Shown here: piece after piece, positions 18,436-28,398 of the stretch
How positions within the stretch are numbered: position 1 is the first letter of the stretch
How the letters are laid out: the number at the start of each line of letters is the position of its first letter
Assembly (NCBI GenBank): GCA_965200955.1
Contig: OZ241742.1
Coordinates: forward strand, 2,728,001 to 2,792,000
Length of the DNA: 64,000 bases
Direction of reading: 5' to 3'
DNA from: Bin80 sp026708685
Lineage (GTDB): Bacteria; Bacteroidota; Rhodothermia; Rhodothermales; Bin80
The notes under the pieces: generated by a model
Databases searched by the model: none
Seen by the model: the letters and a program-made list of their open reading frames with translations, nothing else
Told to the model about the DNA's origin: nothing
Program-made: the position numbers and the translations under genes

Positions 18436-21400
18436 TCAACGATGTGTATGATTGGGTAATAGTTGTTGAATCAATTGGTTGAGCTGATTCATGATACCAC
18501 TCTGCCCAAGTAGATCTTTGATTCGTTTAGAACAACTTTTTTGTGACCCATTCCCTATCATTGGTAGGTTTTTGGTAATGAGTTCTTCTGCCTCAACGGT
18601 CAGATGTGCAATACGACGATGCAATTCATTCGCACCATTGTATTTGGGAATGGGGATTTTCTGCCAAGGAGATCTGCTAAAATGTCGTCCACTGTTTCTT
18701 GCTTCTGCAAAAGCAGATTCAAGCACCGACGCATTTAAGATCCCTACTAAAAAAGCAGATTCATTTTCGCATCCAGCATTGTAACGATACACCGTTGAAT
18801 CAGCAATTGCTTGCCCTACACTCATCCGAGCAGCTCTCATAATGTCTCCACTTCCTGGGTAGACAAGTACAGTTTTAAGACGCGTTGAACTCGTTCTATG
18901 AAGATCTAGCTGAGTTGAAATTTGACGCTGAAAATTAATTCGGTCAATGAGTGTTTTGGGAGTACTCTTCCCCAGACCACAGAATTCTTGATATATGGAA
19001 TCAAGTGTTTCCCATGGTGGAATGTTTGTTGGGACAGGATGGATATAGGTATTGGCTTCATCCATGGGGATGATAGTACGATCTAAGTTAGGAGAGATCA
19101 AAAATGGAAGTAGCTTCTCTGATCGGAGTATGAAACGAATCCATGTTTTGGGAAAGACTCCCTCCTGCGAACGAATATCTCTCCATGGTGGGTGCATAGA
19201 GCGTTCAGTTCTCACTTTATAGGTGTCATTTTCCGAATCTTCCTCAATGATTTCACTTACAAGTGTAAGTACTTTCGGAGTGATAGTCGCCCCTTGCTTG
19301 AAGGAGCTTTCTGCGTAGTCTGATCGCTCTACGGGGAATGGTTCAGGCATTACCTTAAATTGGAGCAGGGATTCAGCTTCTGTCCACTTCATATGGGGTT
19401 TAGGGCGTTTCCTTGAATTCTCCAGATCGGCAAAAACTAAATGAGATGGTTCATTTGAAAAATGAAGTCCAGAGGCTCTGCCAAGAAATAACGCACAACA
19501 CCTTCTTGCATCTCCGCCTTCAAAGGGGTTCGGATGGTAGAGATCAATAATCTGCTTTAATACATCCTGGTGCGTGTCCCTAAAATTCTTCCAATGATCT
19601 GTCTTGATAGCAGATCTTTTGACAAGCCATGCAGAAGGGTCATGGTTTGGATCTTTGAGATAGAGCTCACGACATCTCTTTACAAATAATTGTGCTATAT
19701 CAAAGTGAGGTGCTGTATTTCCGCCAGGCCATAAACCTGTATAATTCTGTGTATAAGCCTCCAAAGTACGCTTCCTGTTCTCCACCTGTATACTTTTCAT
19801 GGCAACCCATGGTGGATTTGCCACAATGCGATTGACCTTTCTCTGTGACAACTGATAGGGTCCCGATATATTCACGATGTACCATGTCCAAACAGAATTC
19901 TTCTCTTTATCAATAATTGTTTGTAGCATGGAGTGGGCTACACGAATGAGCTCTTGATCAGCAAGTGGGACTGATTCTTGAATATCAAGGGGGCAGGTTT
20001 TTTTGTGCAGAGCTGCCTCAACAAGTCTTCTTGTAGACTCAGCAAAATGGGTGCTATGTATGAATGAGGCTGGTAGAGTCACCTCATACCCTCCAGGAGA
20101 ACGAAAGACCATTTGATTCTCGCCAGGTGTAAATAACTGGGGATTTTGGTTAGGCATGTTCTCTCTGATTTGAAGTGAATCCCCCTCATATATGTGCAGA
20201 TAACTTGGATTGGGGAGACGAATCAGAGCTCTCATGAGTGTAGCTCTGCACATTTCTGCAGCGACTGGGTGTACGTCAATGCCATTCATAAGCATAGCTA
20301 CGACCTTTGCATTATCCTCTGGAGAGAGATACTGTGCATTGAGTGCTGATGACTCCAAAATTCTTAATGCCGCGAAATACAAGAATGTGCCAGAACCACA
20401 AGATGGATCAAGAACACCAACTCCATGGATTGCGTCTGGATTGTGTTTAGCACATATAGCAGATTCTACAGCATTCTTGCACCAGTCGTCATCCAAAACA
20501 TCTTCTACCATAAATTGTGCAAGCCAGTCTGGAGTGTAAAACTCACCGAATGCCCTCCGGTCATTTGCACCAACAAAATTTTCGTATAAGGGGCGCAATA
20601 CATCTCCTTTTGTACGAGTCCAATCATATTCATGGATTTGTAACAATAATTTCTCTGCCCACTCACGCCCCTTTTCTGTTTCAATTAACCATGCAATAAA
20701 TCCATCTCCAAGAAGTTCATTCACATTAGGGGGGATATTGGGATGTGATACTGCATGAATGACTCCGCGTGCTAAGGTTACAAGAAAGGTATGCGAAACA
20801 AAAAGATGTTCCTGCTGAACAGGCTGAGATGGTGCCATACTTGATGTACGTAGGAGATCAAGCCATAAACTTTTTTTTGTATGGATACTTGACAGTAGAC
20901 TTTCTTTGACATTGGAATAGATAGATTGTAATTGATCAACGTATGACTTAAAAAGATTGATAGGATTGGCTGGAATGGATGGTTTTCCATAAGGTGTAGA
21001 CGGGATACAACCTAATACTTTTGAAAGAAGATGATGGGCATCATTTGGAACGAACCTTTCCATAATCGCACCCATTTCCGCCCCGCTATATCGATCATAT
21101 TTCCATGCGTACCAGATCTTCCCATCGGTGAGGATTCCTGTGAATTCTGGGGGATCATCATCCTGTTCAGGAATTCTAGATTTCTCTTCCTTTGCAATGA
21201 TTCGAAGGTAGTTGTTGAGTTGCGGCTTATTGTCTTCGGATACCAAACCTGGAGATTTTGTCTCGATAACCGTGCGATGACGATGTGAATATATATCCAT
21301 CGATAAGCGTCCTAATGGATACTCGATTATAGAGTCAATACCACACTCTTCAAGCATCTGTACCACTTCCATTTGGACACGACTTTCGCTGAGGCCCTTA

Positions 21401-21456
21401 GGATTAAGCAATAGTTTGCTAGCGCACTCCAATGCCTTTTCTGGAAATTCTGTCAT
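18436..21456 (-). CDS. Single-chain restriction-modification enzyme (type IIG-like nuclease-methyltransferase)
   Basis: A 1006-residue protein. The N-terminus has a PD-(D/E)xK-like nuclease core (D54 in LSMDIYS, then VIETK at 63-67). The middle carries GEFYTPDWLA (304-313), the SAM motif DPSCGSGTFLY (350-360) and the catalytic NPPW (547-550) of N6-adenine methyltransferases. The C-terminal third (about 700-1000) should be the target-recognition part. No separate specificity or restriction subunit lies nearby, so cutting and methylation are probably in one chain. The gene stands alone between the peptidase group and the VCBS gene. Confidence 0.85.
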   Translation of the reverse strand: MTEFPEKALECASKLLLNPKGLSESRVQMEVVQMLEECGIDSIIEYPLGRLSMDIYSHRHRTVIETKSPGLVSEDNKPQLNNYLRIIAKEEKSRIPEQDDDPPEFTGILTDGKIWYAWKYDRYSGAEMGAIMERFVPNDAHHLLSKVLGCIPSTPYGKPSIPANPINLFKSYVDQLQSIYSNVKESLLSSIHTKKSLWLDLLRTSSMAPSQPVQQEHLFVSHTFLVTLARGVIHAVSHPNIPPNVNELLGDGFIAWLIETEKGREWAEKLLLQIHEYDWTRTKGDVLRPLYENFVGANDRRAFGEFYTPDWLAQFMVEDVLDDDWCKNAVESAICAKHNPDAIHGVGVLDPSCGSGTFLYFAALRILESSALNAQYLSPEDNAKVVAMLMNGIDVHPVAAEMCRATLMRALIRLPNPSYLHIYEGDSLQIRENMPNQNPQLFTPGENQMVFRSPGGYEVTLPASFIHSTHFAESTRRLVEAALHKKTCPLDIQESVPLADQELIRVAHSMLQTIIDKEKNSVWTWYIVNISGPYQLSQRKVNRIVANPPWVAMKSIQVENRKRTLEAYTQNYTGLWPGGNTAPHFDIAQLFVKRCRELYLKDPNHDPSAWLVKRSAIKTDHWKNFRDTHQDVLKQIIDLYHPNPFEGGDARRCCALFLGRASGLHFSNEPSHLVFADLENSRKRPKPHMKWTEAESLLQFKVMPEPFPVERSDYAESSFKQGATITPKVLTLVSEIIEEDSENDTYKVRTERSMHPPWRDIRSQEGVFPKTWIRFILRSEKLLPFLISPNLDRTIIPMDEANTYIHPVPTNIPPWETLDSIYQEFCGLGKSTPKTLIDRINFQRQISTQLDLHRTSSTRLKTVLVYPGSGDIMRAARMSVGQAIADSTVYRYNAGCENESAFLVGILNASVLESAFAEARNSGRHFSRSPWQKIPIPKYNGANELHRRIAHLTVEAEELITKNLPMIGNGSQKSCSKRIKDLLGQSGIMNQLNQLIQQLLPNHTHR

Positions 21457-21757
21457 TGATTTATCTCAGATTTAAATGATCGTCTTTTAACTGTACACAA
21501 GAAGATCACACTTGTATATACTTACAGTTACTGAGTATTCGGATATCAATATTGCATGGTTAGACCTTACCACGCTAAAGGTCAGATCATCAAGAAATAT
21601 GGAAAAAACGAGGATAAGTTTCATAAGTTTATTGTGAAGAGAATGAATATGTTCTCTTCTTCTAGATCGTTTAGATTTTTCTTATACTTCAAATGATGTA
21701 ATAGTCCTGAATAGTGAACGTATGACGCTATCACTGAGTGTATAATGACGCGTTTTC
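21457..21757. other. Gene-free interval, 301 bp
   Basis: This AT-rich stretch lies between the restriction-modification gene start and the VCBS gene stop. It probably holds the promoter of the former. No ORF, RNA or repeat was recognised. Confidence 0.5.
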
Positions 21758-24700
21758 TTAACGTTTCAAAACTTGAAATACATTGATCCGATCTTGATTG
21801 TTTGCAACAATGATACGATCGTCTATCTGAATGAGTCTTCGGGCATCCTCAGGGACCCAGAATTCATGGGATTTTGACTCCTTGAAATTAAACTGACTGT
21901 ATCCGAGAAGTAATCCTCCACGACCTCCGTTCATGCGACCTTCCTCTGCACGATTTGAAAAATCATTACCAACAAAAAGAATATCTTGATGACCGCTACG
22001 ATCAAAATCGTTTACTAAGACATCCCTGATTGGAGAGAATTGAGCAGAAAGTGGAAGCTCTCTTAACTCAAAAACTCCTTGATCTGTAAGTTCAAAGATG
22101 ACGGAGGCACTATGCTGGGCTTTCAGTATAGAATACGTTTCATCATACGAGGATATGACATCAGCAGTTGTAGCAGCTGCATAATCGGAATAGGTTGGAA
22201 ATCTCAACCGAATATCTGGTAGTTGAGAAACCATTTGATCACGGGTAGCAACGGGTACATCTAAACCTTTGACAAAACTGCTGTAGATGACCTCCCATGA
22301 TCCAGAGTGATCTAAATCTCCTACATAGAGCGTAGCAGGATATTGGGTAGAGGCATGAATTTGTGTATTCAAACCTCGATTTCCAGCCACGAGATCTATA
22401 TCTCCATCACCATCCAAATCAGCAGGAAGAATAGTATTCCAGAAACCGTCAGTATCCGCCAAGCCAATGGAGTGACTGCATTCTTCAAGTTGATTTGAGT
22501 TGTTTTTACAAAATACTCGGATTGGCATCCAGTGTCCAGCAATGAGTAATTCTTTGGACTCATCACCTATCACATTGGCCCATACAGCAGTACTGATCAT
22601 GCCAAAATTTTCTATACCAGTAGTCCAAGTTGTAGTGCGATCAATAAAACCATCAGGAGTATTTTCTAATAGATAACTGGGCGGTGATTTTCCGTATTGT
22701 CCCGGAACATGTAAGCTTCCTATAAAGAGGTCAAGATCTTCATCTTCGTCAAAATCATAAGAGGCAATACTGCTCGTGATCGTTTTCATAGCGGGTAGTA
22801 GATCAGGAATATAGACTAATTGCCCAAATCCTGAGTTGACATAGACTCGATCCTGCCAGTAATCAGGGTTAGGGCCACTTCCACTGGCTACATATAGATC
22901 TAACATTCCATCCCCCGTAACATCCAATAGCTCGGCGGCAACATCTTCAAATTCAGCATGCTCCTCCAAGATAGGAAGCCGAACTTCCATGAATGTGCTG
23001 TCTACCTGTTGAAGAAAAAATACGGATGCCTGTCCCCTACCCCCACCTACGAAAAGATCCTTAAAACCGTCCCCATTGATGTCTCCACTTGCGATGGCTG
23101 GCCCCTCTTGTGCAAGATCACGGTGTAGCAGTGGTTGTATATCCCAATCTGAATACGAGTCCTCTTGATGTTGATATTCAATTCCTGATAGTGAATCTTG
23201 ATAGATGATGGGAGGGTTTATCAGTGGATGAGCATGCCATATTACAATTTCATTATGTTGTATGTGAATTGTCTGATCCGTTGAAATATTATCTAACTGT
23301 GTTTCCTCTCCGTTGGGCCAAAAGATACTTAGATCAACTTTTTTCCAGTCACCTGTACCAAAGAGCATGGCTGGTTCAAGAGATGAAAGGTAGCCTCTGA
23401 CATAATTGGCTTCTTGCATCATGGAGACATGCCCCTCTCCATAGACAATGATTTTTGAACCTATCGCATGAAGATTGTTGAATGAACCCTCCAATGTGAT
23501 TCGTAATGCTCTTCCCCTCCTCTGCTCTTGTGCATGATTGCGATAAATAAATGGTGGTTGATTGATGTTGTTGATGACAATATCTAAATCAAGATCTCCG
23601 TCCAGATCGGCCAGAGTCATTCCATTAGAGTGGCTTGGTATATCAAACCCCCATTCACTTGTCACATCCTGAAATTGTATACCCTCTTGACCTTTAAATA
23701 CATAATTGGGGACACGGGTTGTGGGCATTTGGTTCACCATTTCTAATCCTGAAACTGTTGTTCCTCTCAACTGTGCCTGCCTAGATGCTTCTCGCAGAGT
23801 CGAGAGAAAATCCAAATCAGTATAATCTCTCAAGTAGCCATTGGTAACAATCAAATCTTTGTGACCATCAAGATCAAGATCTGCAAATATTGGTGCCCAA
23901 CTCCAGTCAGTGTTAGATACTCCAGCAAACTGTCCCATTTCAGTGAAATCTACACCAGGGTACTGTGCTGTACTGATGAATCCTGCGGGTTTCCATTCGT
24001 CAAAGTCGTCACTCTCAATATAGTCTAGACCACGACGGACATGGAGCATATTCCTCATGTACTGCTCGTGAAATCCATCCTCCCGCAACTGATGATAGAA
24101 TTGATAATTTTCAGGCCCCTTGAGAACTTTTTGACGGTAATTATCCTCTGCGAGCATATCTAAGGTGTAGATATCGGGGAATTCATCGTTGTTAATATCA
24201 GCAATATCGGCTCCCATGGAAGCATAGGAAGTATGAGTCAGATAAGAGCGGATGGATTCTTTAAACGTACCGTCTTGTTGGTTGATATAGAGATAATCAT
24301 CTTCAATGTAATCATTTGAAATGTACAGATCTGGCCAAAAATCTCCATTTATATCACTAACAACGACACTCAAGCCATAACTCAATGGATTACCAATGAT
24401 TCCTGCCTCCTCGGTAACATCCGTAAAGATTTCACCATCATTGCGAAACAGTTTATCACCCGCTAGCGAATCACGTTGTGCCCTCATGTAGTCAACGACA
24501 AAATGGGAGTATCGTCGAATAGAATGATTGAGTAGATACATATCCAGATCTCCATCTCGATCGTAGTCAAAAAAGGTAGCATGATTGGAGTAAGATGGAT
24601 CATCTAGTCCATAGGCTTTCGCCTCATCCTTAAAGGTAAAATCGCCTTGATTGATGTACAAAGCATTACGTCTACGATCGGTGGAAACATTCCCACTATG

Positions 24701-25087
24701 ACATACATAGATGTCTAAGAATCCATCACTATTGACATCCGCCATGGTGACACCCGTCGTCCATGTGGATGAATGAATAATCCCAGATTGAAGGGTAACC
24801 TCTTCAAAGGACCAATCTCCCAGATTCCTATATAAGTGATCTGGTGCCATGTTCGCTGTGAAATAAAGATCGACCAATCCGTCATTATTGAGATCTCCAG
24901 CTGCAACCCCACCCCCATTATAGAAGTATTCATACTCTAACACATTAAATGCATCTTGCTCAACAATTCTGTTTTCAAAGGATATACCCGTCTGATCCAT
25001 GAGAGTAAATAATGGGTCCTCTGAGTTGCAACCCAGAGCGGTTATGAGGATCAAGGCAATGGCAAGAAGACTCCAGCGATGAAGCAT
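21758..25087 (-). CDS. FG-GAP/VCBS repeat lipoprotein with ASPIC/UnbV domain
   Basis: The start ATG at 25087 gives 1109 residues beginning MLHRWSLLAIALILITALGC, a lipoprotein signal with Cys after ALG. At least nine FG-GAP-like calcium loops follow (DLNNDGLVDLYF, DVNSDGFLDIYV, DYDRDGDLDMYL, DINGDGFKDLFV, DLDGDGDIDLVAG). An ASPIC/UnbV domain sits near the middle (LRITLEGSFNNLHAIGSKI to FWPNGEETQLDNI). It should be an outer-membrane or surface beta-propeller protein. Its role is unknown. It diverges from a broken GWxTD gene, and its first 150 codons are duplicated at 42.5 kb. Confidence 0.87.
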   Translation of the reverse strand: MLHRWSLLAIALILITALGCNSEDPLFTLMDQTGISFENRIVEQDAFNVLEYEYFYNGGGVAAGDLNNDGLVDLYFTANMAPDHLYRNLGDWSFEEVTLQSGIIHSSTWTTGVTMADVNSDGFLDIYVCHSGNVSTDRRRNALYINQGDFTFKDEAKAYGLDDPSYSNHATFFDYDRDGDLDMYLLNHSIRRYSHFVVDYMRAQRDSLAGDKLFRNDGEIFTDVTEEAGIIGNPLSYGLSVVVSDINGDFWPDLYISNDYIEDDYLYINQQDGTFKESIRSYLTHTSYASMGADIADINNDEFPDIYTLDMLAEDNYRQKVLKGPENYQFYHQLREDGFHEQYMRNMLHVRRGLDYIESDDFDEWKPAGFISTAQYPGVDFTEMGQFAGVSNTDWSWAPIFADLDLDGHKDLIVTNGYLRDYTDLDFLSTLREASRQAQLRGTTVSGLEMVNQMPTTRVPNYVFKGQEGIQFQDVTSEWGFDIPSHSNGMTLADLDGDLDLDIVINNINQPPFIYRNHAQEQRRGRALRITLEGSFNNLHAIGSKIIVYGEGHVSMMQEANYVRGYLSSLEPAMLFGTGDWKKVDLSIFWPNGEETQLDNISTDQTIHIQHNEIVIWHAHPLINPPIIYQDSLSGIEYQHQEDSYSDWDIQPLLHRDLAQEGPAIASGDINGDGFKDLFVGGGRGQASVFFLQQVDSTFMEVRLPILEEHAEFEDVAAELLDVTGDGMLDLYVASGSGPNPDYWQDRVYVNSGFGQLVYIPDLLPAMKTITSSIASYDFDEDEDLDLFIGSLHVPGQYGKSPPSYLLENTPDGFIDRTTTWTTGIENFGMISTAVWANVIGDESKELLIAGHWMPIRVFCKNNSNQLEECSHSIGLADTDGFWNTILPADLDGDGDIDLVAGNRGLNTQIHASTQYPATLYVGDLDHSGSWEVIYSSFVKGLDVPVATRDQMVSQLPDIRLRFPTYSDYAAATTADVISSYDETYSILKAQHSASVIFELTDQGVFELRELPLSAQFSPIRDVLVNDFDRSGHQDILFVGNDFSNRAEEGRMNGGRGGLLLGYSQFNFKESKSHEFWVPEDARRLIQIDDRIIVANNQDRINVFQVLKR

Positions 25088-25243
25088 ATTCGAAAATGCT
25101 GAGATCAAGAAAAACCTATGAAACGATGATGCCCCGTATTTTGTCCCTATGTTGGTTACTGTTGTGATGGCAAGGCACATTAGCCCAAGAGGCTGAAATT
25201 GCTCAGATCTTCATAGAGGAAAATGTAGAGAAATACGAAGTAG
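24638..25243. repeat. Left copy of a ~0.6-kb direct duplication bracketing the CRISPR/DRT island
   Basis: This segment covers the 5' part of the VCBS gene, the divergent promoter gap and the first codons of a GWxTD gene. It matches 42479-43095 in the same orientation with scattered substitutions and a few small indels, roughly 85-90% identical by eye. Here the VCBS gene is complete and the GWxTD gene is truncated. Confidence 0.88.
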
Positions 25244-25292
25244 CATCGTTAGAAGGCTTATTGAGTTTAGATCAATCAGCCCGATTGCTTTA
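25126..25292 (+). pseudogene. 5' remnant of a GWxTD-domain gene
   Basis: From the ATGs at 25126/25129 it reads MPRILSLCWLLL, then an in-frame TGA, then AQEAEIAQIFIEENVEKYE. This parallels the first 40 residues of the intact GWxTD protein at 42970. The homology ends about 25243, and the frame closes where the first CRISPR repeat begins at 25293. It is therefore the stump of a second copy of that gene. Confidence 0.75.
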
Positions 25293-26714
25293 GTCGCAAT
25301 CCCCTATTGAGCGGGGCATCCTCTGTTAGGATGTATCTGGGTTGAAACTCAAAGCAACAAAGCCTAGTGGTCGCAATCCCCTATTGAGCGGGGCATCCTC
25401 TGTTAGGAATTGGAACGGAGATATTATGAGAATCAAGTTGCGCTTAAAGTCGCAATCCCCTATTGAGCGGGGCATCCTCTGTTAGGGAACTATCTCAGAT
25501 GGTTGAGCTACTGTGCCTTTCCGTTGTCGCAATCCCCTATTGAGCGGGGCATCCTCTGTTAGTAAAACTACCTATGTTCCTATAGGCTTGCTCCAAGCTT
25601 TGTCGCAATCCCCTATTGAGCGGGGCATCCTCTGTTAGTTAATGTGATGATGTGAGCAACCAAGAACAAAACGAGAGTGCGAGTCGCAATCCCCTATTGA
25701 GCGGGGCATCCTCTGTTAGACAGTTCACGTATAAGGGTTGATACGAATGCCAAATCGTCGCAATCCCCTATTGAGCGGGGCATCCTCTGTTAGGGCAAAG
25801 TTAACCCCCTCGTAACCAAAACCCGGTGCCATATCAGTCGCAATCCCCTATTGAGCGGGGCATCCTCTGTTAGCAAGGTCAAAAACAATGTTCATTTTTA
25901 AGGTTGTTCAAGGGTCGCAATCCCCTATTGAGCGGGGCATCCTCTGTTAGCGTAGACTAAAATGACAACCATTATCACACGTCTGATTGTTGTCGCAATC
26001 CCCTATTGAGCGGGGCATCCTCTGTTAGGGGCATTCCTAAAGTTGTTAGAGAAAAGCTAAATGAAACAAGTCGCAATCCCCTATTGAGCGGGGCATCCTC
26101 TGTTAGTTGACAATGGTTGATATTCTCGTTTTCTCGGCTTTGGTCGCAATCCCCTATTGAGCGGGGCATCCTCTGTTAGTTCTTTTTTGTTTTAGATTCA
26201 TTAAACAGAAAATGAACACAAGTCGCAATCCCCTATTGAGCGGGGCATCCTCTGTTAGAGATAGCGTATTGAAAGGCATTTCACAAAGAAAATTAGATGT
26301 CGCAATCCCCTATTGAGCGGGGCATCCTCTGTTAGAAGCATGGCTGATGAGTATAAGGCCATGAACAGCTAGCGTCGCAATCCCCTATTGAGCGGGGCAT
26401 CCTCTGTTAGTCCTAATGAAGCAAATCAACAATCACTTTTAACCCTTTAACGTCGCAATCCCCTATTGAGCGGGGCATCCTCTGTTAGACCAAGCAGGCG
26501 ATGGCATCCGTTTATCCTGGCGAAATTTCGTCGCAATCCCCTATTGAGCGGGGCATCCTCTGTTAGACCGAAGAAATTCAGGAGTTCATCGACGGACTCG
26601 GCAAGTCGCAATCCCCTATTGAGCGGGGCATCCTCTGTTAGTTGAACTCTCTTGATGATTATTGTTACATAGAGGAGGTCGCAATCCCCTATTGAGCGGG
26701 GCATCCTCTGTTAG
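25293..26714 (-). CRISPR. CRISPR array, 19 repeats of 37 bp and 18 spacers of 36-44 bp
   Basis: The repeat reads GTCGCAATCCCCTATTGAGC then GGGGCATCCTCTGTTAG on the plus strand. All 19 copies appear identical. Repeats start at 25293, 25370, 25449, 25526, 25602, 25683, 25757, 25837, 25914, 25992, 26070, 26143, 26222, 26299, 26374, 26452, 26530, 26605 and 26678. On the minus strand the repeat ends in ATTGCGAC, resembling the usual 8-nt crRNA 5' handle. Transcription is therefore probably leftward from the leader at 26715-26972, with the newest spacers near 26678. The leader-distal repeat is not degenerate, which hints that the old end of the array has been lost. Confidence 0.97.
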
Positions 26715-26972
26715 GGCAAGTATTTGTAAAATAATCGCCCGAAATAGGAAAAATCATACGAAAGTGTTGTCTTAAAGTCATCAAAACTAACAGAGATGCT
26801 TGGTTAAAGTCACAAAGAATGGAAAAAGTTTCAGTCTATGGCAGAAATTTGATAATGATTAGTTCAATTCCACAGTACTAGGCTCAAAATACTCAACCGA
26901 TTTGTGAAAAAAAGTAAAATTCATTCGTAACATCATACCCTTTCTACGAAAAAAATGGTTACGAAATTACGG
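26715..26972 (-). promoter_or_regulatory. CRISPR leader
   Basis: AT-rich, gene-free stretch between cas2 and the leader-proximal repeat, in the expected place for promoter and integration signals on the minus strand. At 26787-26799 the plus strand reads CTAACAGAGATGC. This copies the first 14 bases of the repeat as read on the minus strand, minus one G. The leader transcript thus contains a short stretch complementary to the repeat. Confidence 0.7.
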
Positions 26973-27260
26973 CTATACAATAAATACCTGTTCTTCACCT
27001 ATTGAAGGAGTATCTTCTACATCACCAATATAGATTCGCTTTGATTCACATACTTTACATAAAAAATATACGACCACTTTATCCTCATTCAAATCCAGAA
27101 ATTCTTTCATTCGGTTAAGGCAAATTTCAAGCATTGGCTTAGTTACAACCATCTCAAAAACACTGTTTTGTACTCGATCCCCGTATGAATCCAAGAGATT
27201 CGCTACCTTTCTGCGGCGAGCATTGTTCGCAATATCATAAGCGATAGCATAACGCGGCAT
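26973..27260 (-). CDS. cas2: CRISPR adaptation protein Cas2
   Basis: From ATG 27260 it gives 95 residues: PRYAIAYDIANNARRRKVAN with the conserved YDI Asp, then LLDSYGDRVQNSVFE, the usual ferredoxin-like Cas2 features. A TTG nine bases upstream would overlap cas1. It forms the integrase complex with Cas1 and lies last in the operon, next to the leader. Confidence 0.95.
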   Translation of the reverse strand: MPRYAIAYDIANNARRRKVANLLDSYGDRVQNSVFEMVVTKPMLEICLNRMKEFLDLNEDKVVVYFLCKVCESKRIYIGDVEDTPSIGEEQVFIV

Positions 27261-27265
27261 GTTAA

Positions 27266-28312
27266 TCAAGGTGAATAGGTTTTCCCAAGCATGATGGGTA
27301 TGTATTGACCATGAGCACGAAAATGAGACGCTAAGTGATTAACCTGATGACGAATGAGAGATTCGATAGGTTCTTGACTCTTTAAACCCACCAACGGCTT
27401 ATCCATAAATGCTTCCCATTCACGAAAAAATATTCGTAAGCCTCCGCGAGTAAGCCTCATCCCGCCTCTTTTGATATCTTCTTCAAAATGCTCAATTCGT
27501 AATTGCTTCCGATTACACATCCTGAGAACAAATCTATCTACAACCGCTGAACGAAACTCCTCCAAAATATCCAATGCTAAACTTGGACGGCCAGATCTAC
27601 GTTGATGCAGAAAACCAACATACGGATCCAAATTACGAGCCTCTATCGTACTTGCAATTAAATTCCCAAGAATGACATATCCAAATGATAATAATGCATT
27701 TACTGGATCTGGAGGTGGTCTGCGTGCACGACCGTTAAAAGGTAATCCTCCATCAAATCCAATGGTAAGTGCATCAAAATAAGTACGAGCACTCGTGCCT
27801 TCATAACCAAGTAAGGATTCAACATCTTTAGCCTCCTTTATATGTGTTTTCATACGATTCAATTGAGTAATTGCAGTGCCGAGTAATGGATTATTTTTGC
27901 GATTTGAGCGGATTGCTGAGAGAATGGAAATTGAGTTATGTACCTTACCTGAAATAAATTCCTTAGCCAAATGAAGTGCACTTTCAATTTCAATCGAAGC
28001 ATTGTATTGGAGTAATCTTAAATCAGCAGTTCGGGAAAGTTCTGGCACCAGTCTTCCTAAAAAATCTCCGTTTCTCTTCAACCATGAAACTGGAATTCTA
28101 TTCTCCAGACAAAATTGAGTAGCCTGGCTGGTAATGTGAACACGCCCAACCAATGCAATCATTTCAATTCGGTGTGGCTCAACTTCAATGAGTTGCTTAG
28201 TTTTAGATGGTAGTGGACCGCTACCATCAGGATCTTTAGTCACCGTCACCTCAAGCGATCCAGTAGAAAAACGAACGGTTGCACCAGGCTCAGTGATATA
28301 CAGAGTTGGCAT
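27266..28312 (-). CDS. cas1: CRISPR integrase Cas1
   Basis: A 348-residue Cas1. An N-terminal beta domain is followed by the alpha-helical catalytic domain. Metal-binding residues are expected in LLGYEGTSARTYFDAL (Glu), GFLHQRRSGRPSLALDILEEFR (His and Asp/Glu). It is not fused to an RT, unlike many type III Cas1 proteins. The ORF ends six bases before the cas2 ATG, and both lie downstream of the CARF-HEPN gene. Confidence 0.95.
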   Translation of the reverse strand: MPTLYITEPGATVRFSTGSLEVTVTKDPDGSGPLPSKTKQLIEVEPHRIEMIALVGRVHITSQATQFCLENRIPVSWLKRNGDFLGRLVPELSRTADLRLLQYNASIEIESALHLAKEFISGKVHNSISILSAIRSNRKNNPLLGTAITQLNRMKTHIKEAKDVESLLGYEGTSARTYFDALTIGFDGGLPFNGRARRPPPDPVNALLSFGYVILGNLIASTIEARNLDPYVGFLHQRRSGRPSLALDILEEFRSAVVDRFVLRMCNRKQLRIEHFEEDIKRGGMRLTRGGLRIFFREWEAFMDKPLVGLKSQEPIESLIRHQVNHLASHFRAHGQYIPIMLGKTYSP

Positions 28313-28398
28313 GTATTTATCAGGCGGTCCTATTCATTTTGATCCAATTACCCAGTTTACGAAAAAGTCATATGTTACATCAAAAAAGAGACTACTCA

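Noticed and set aside
25975..26704. Open frames reading MPRSIGDCD and LTEDAPLNRGLR repeats
   Set aside because: They are translations of the CRISPR repeat and do not encode a protein.
27266..28312. An RT-Cas1 fusion, as often seen in type III loci
   Set aside because: Cas1 here is 348 residues with no RT motifs. The RT in the island is a separate nitrilase fusion of a different type.
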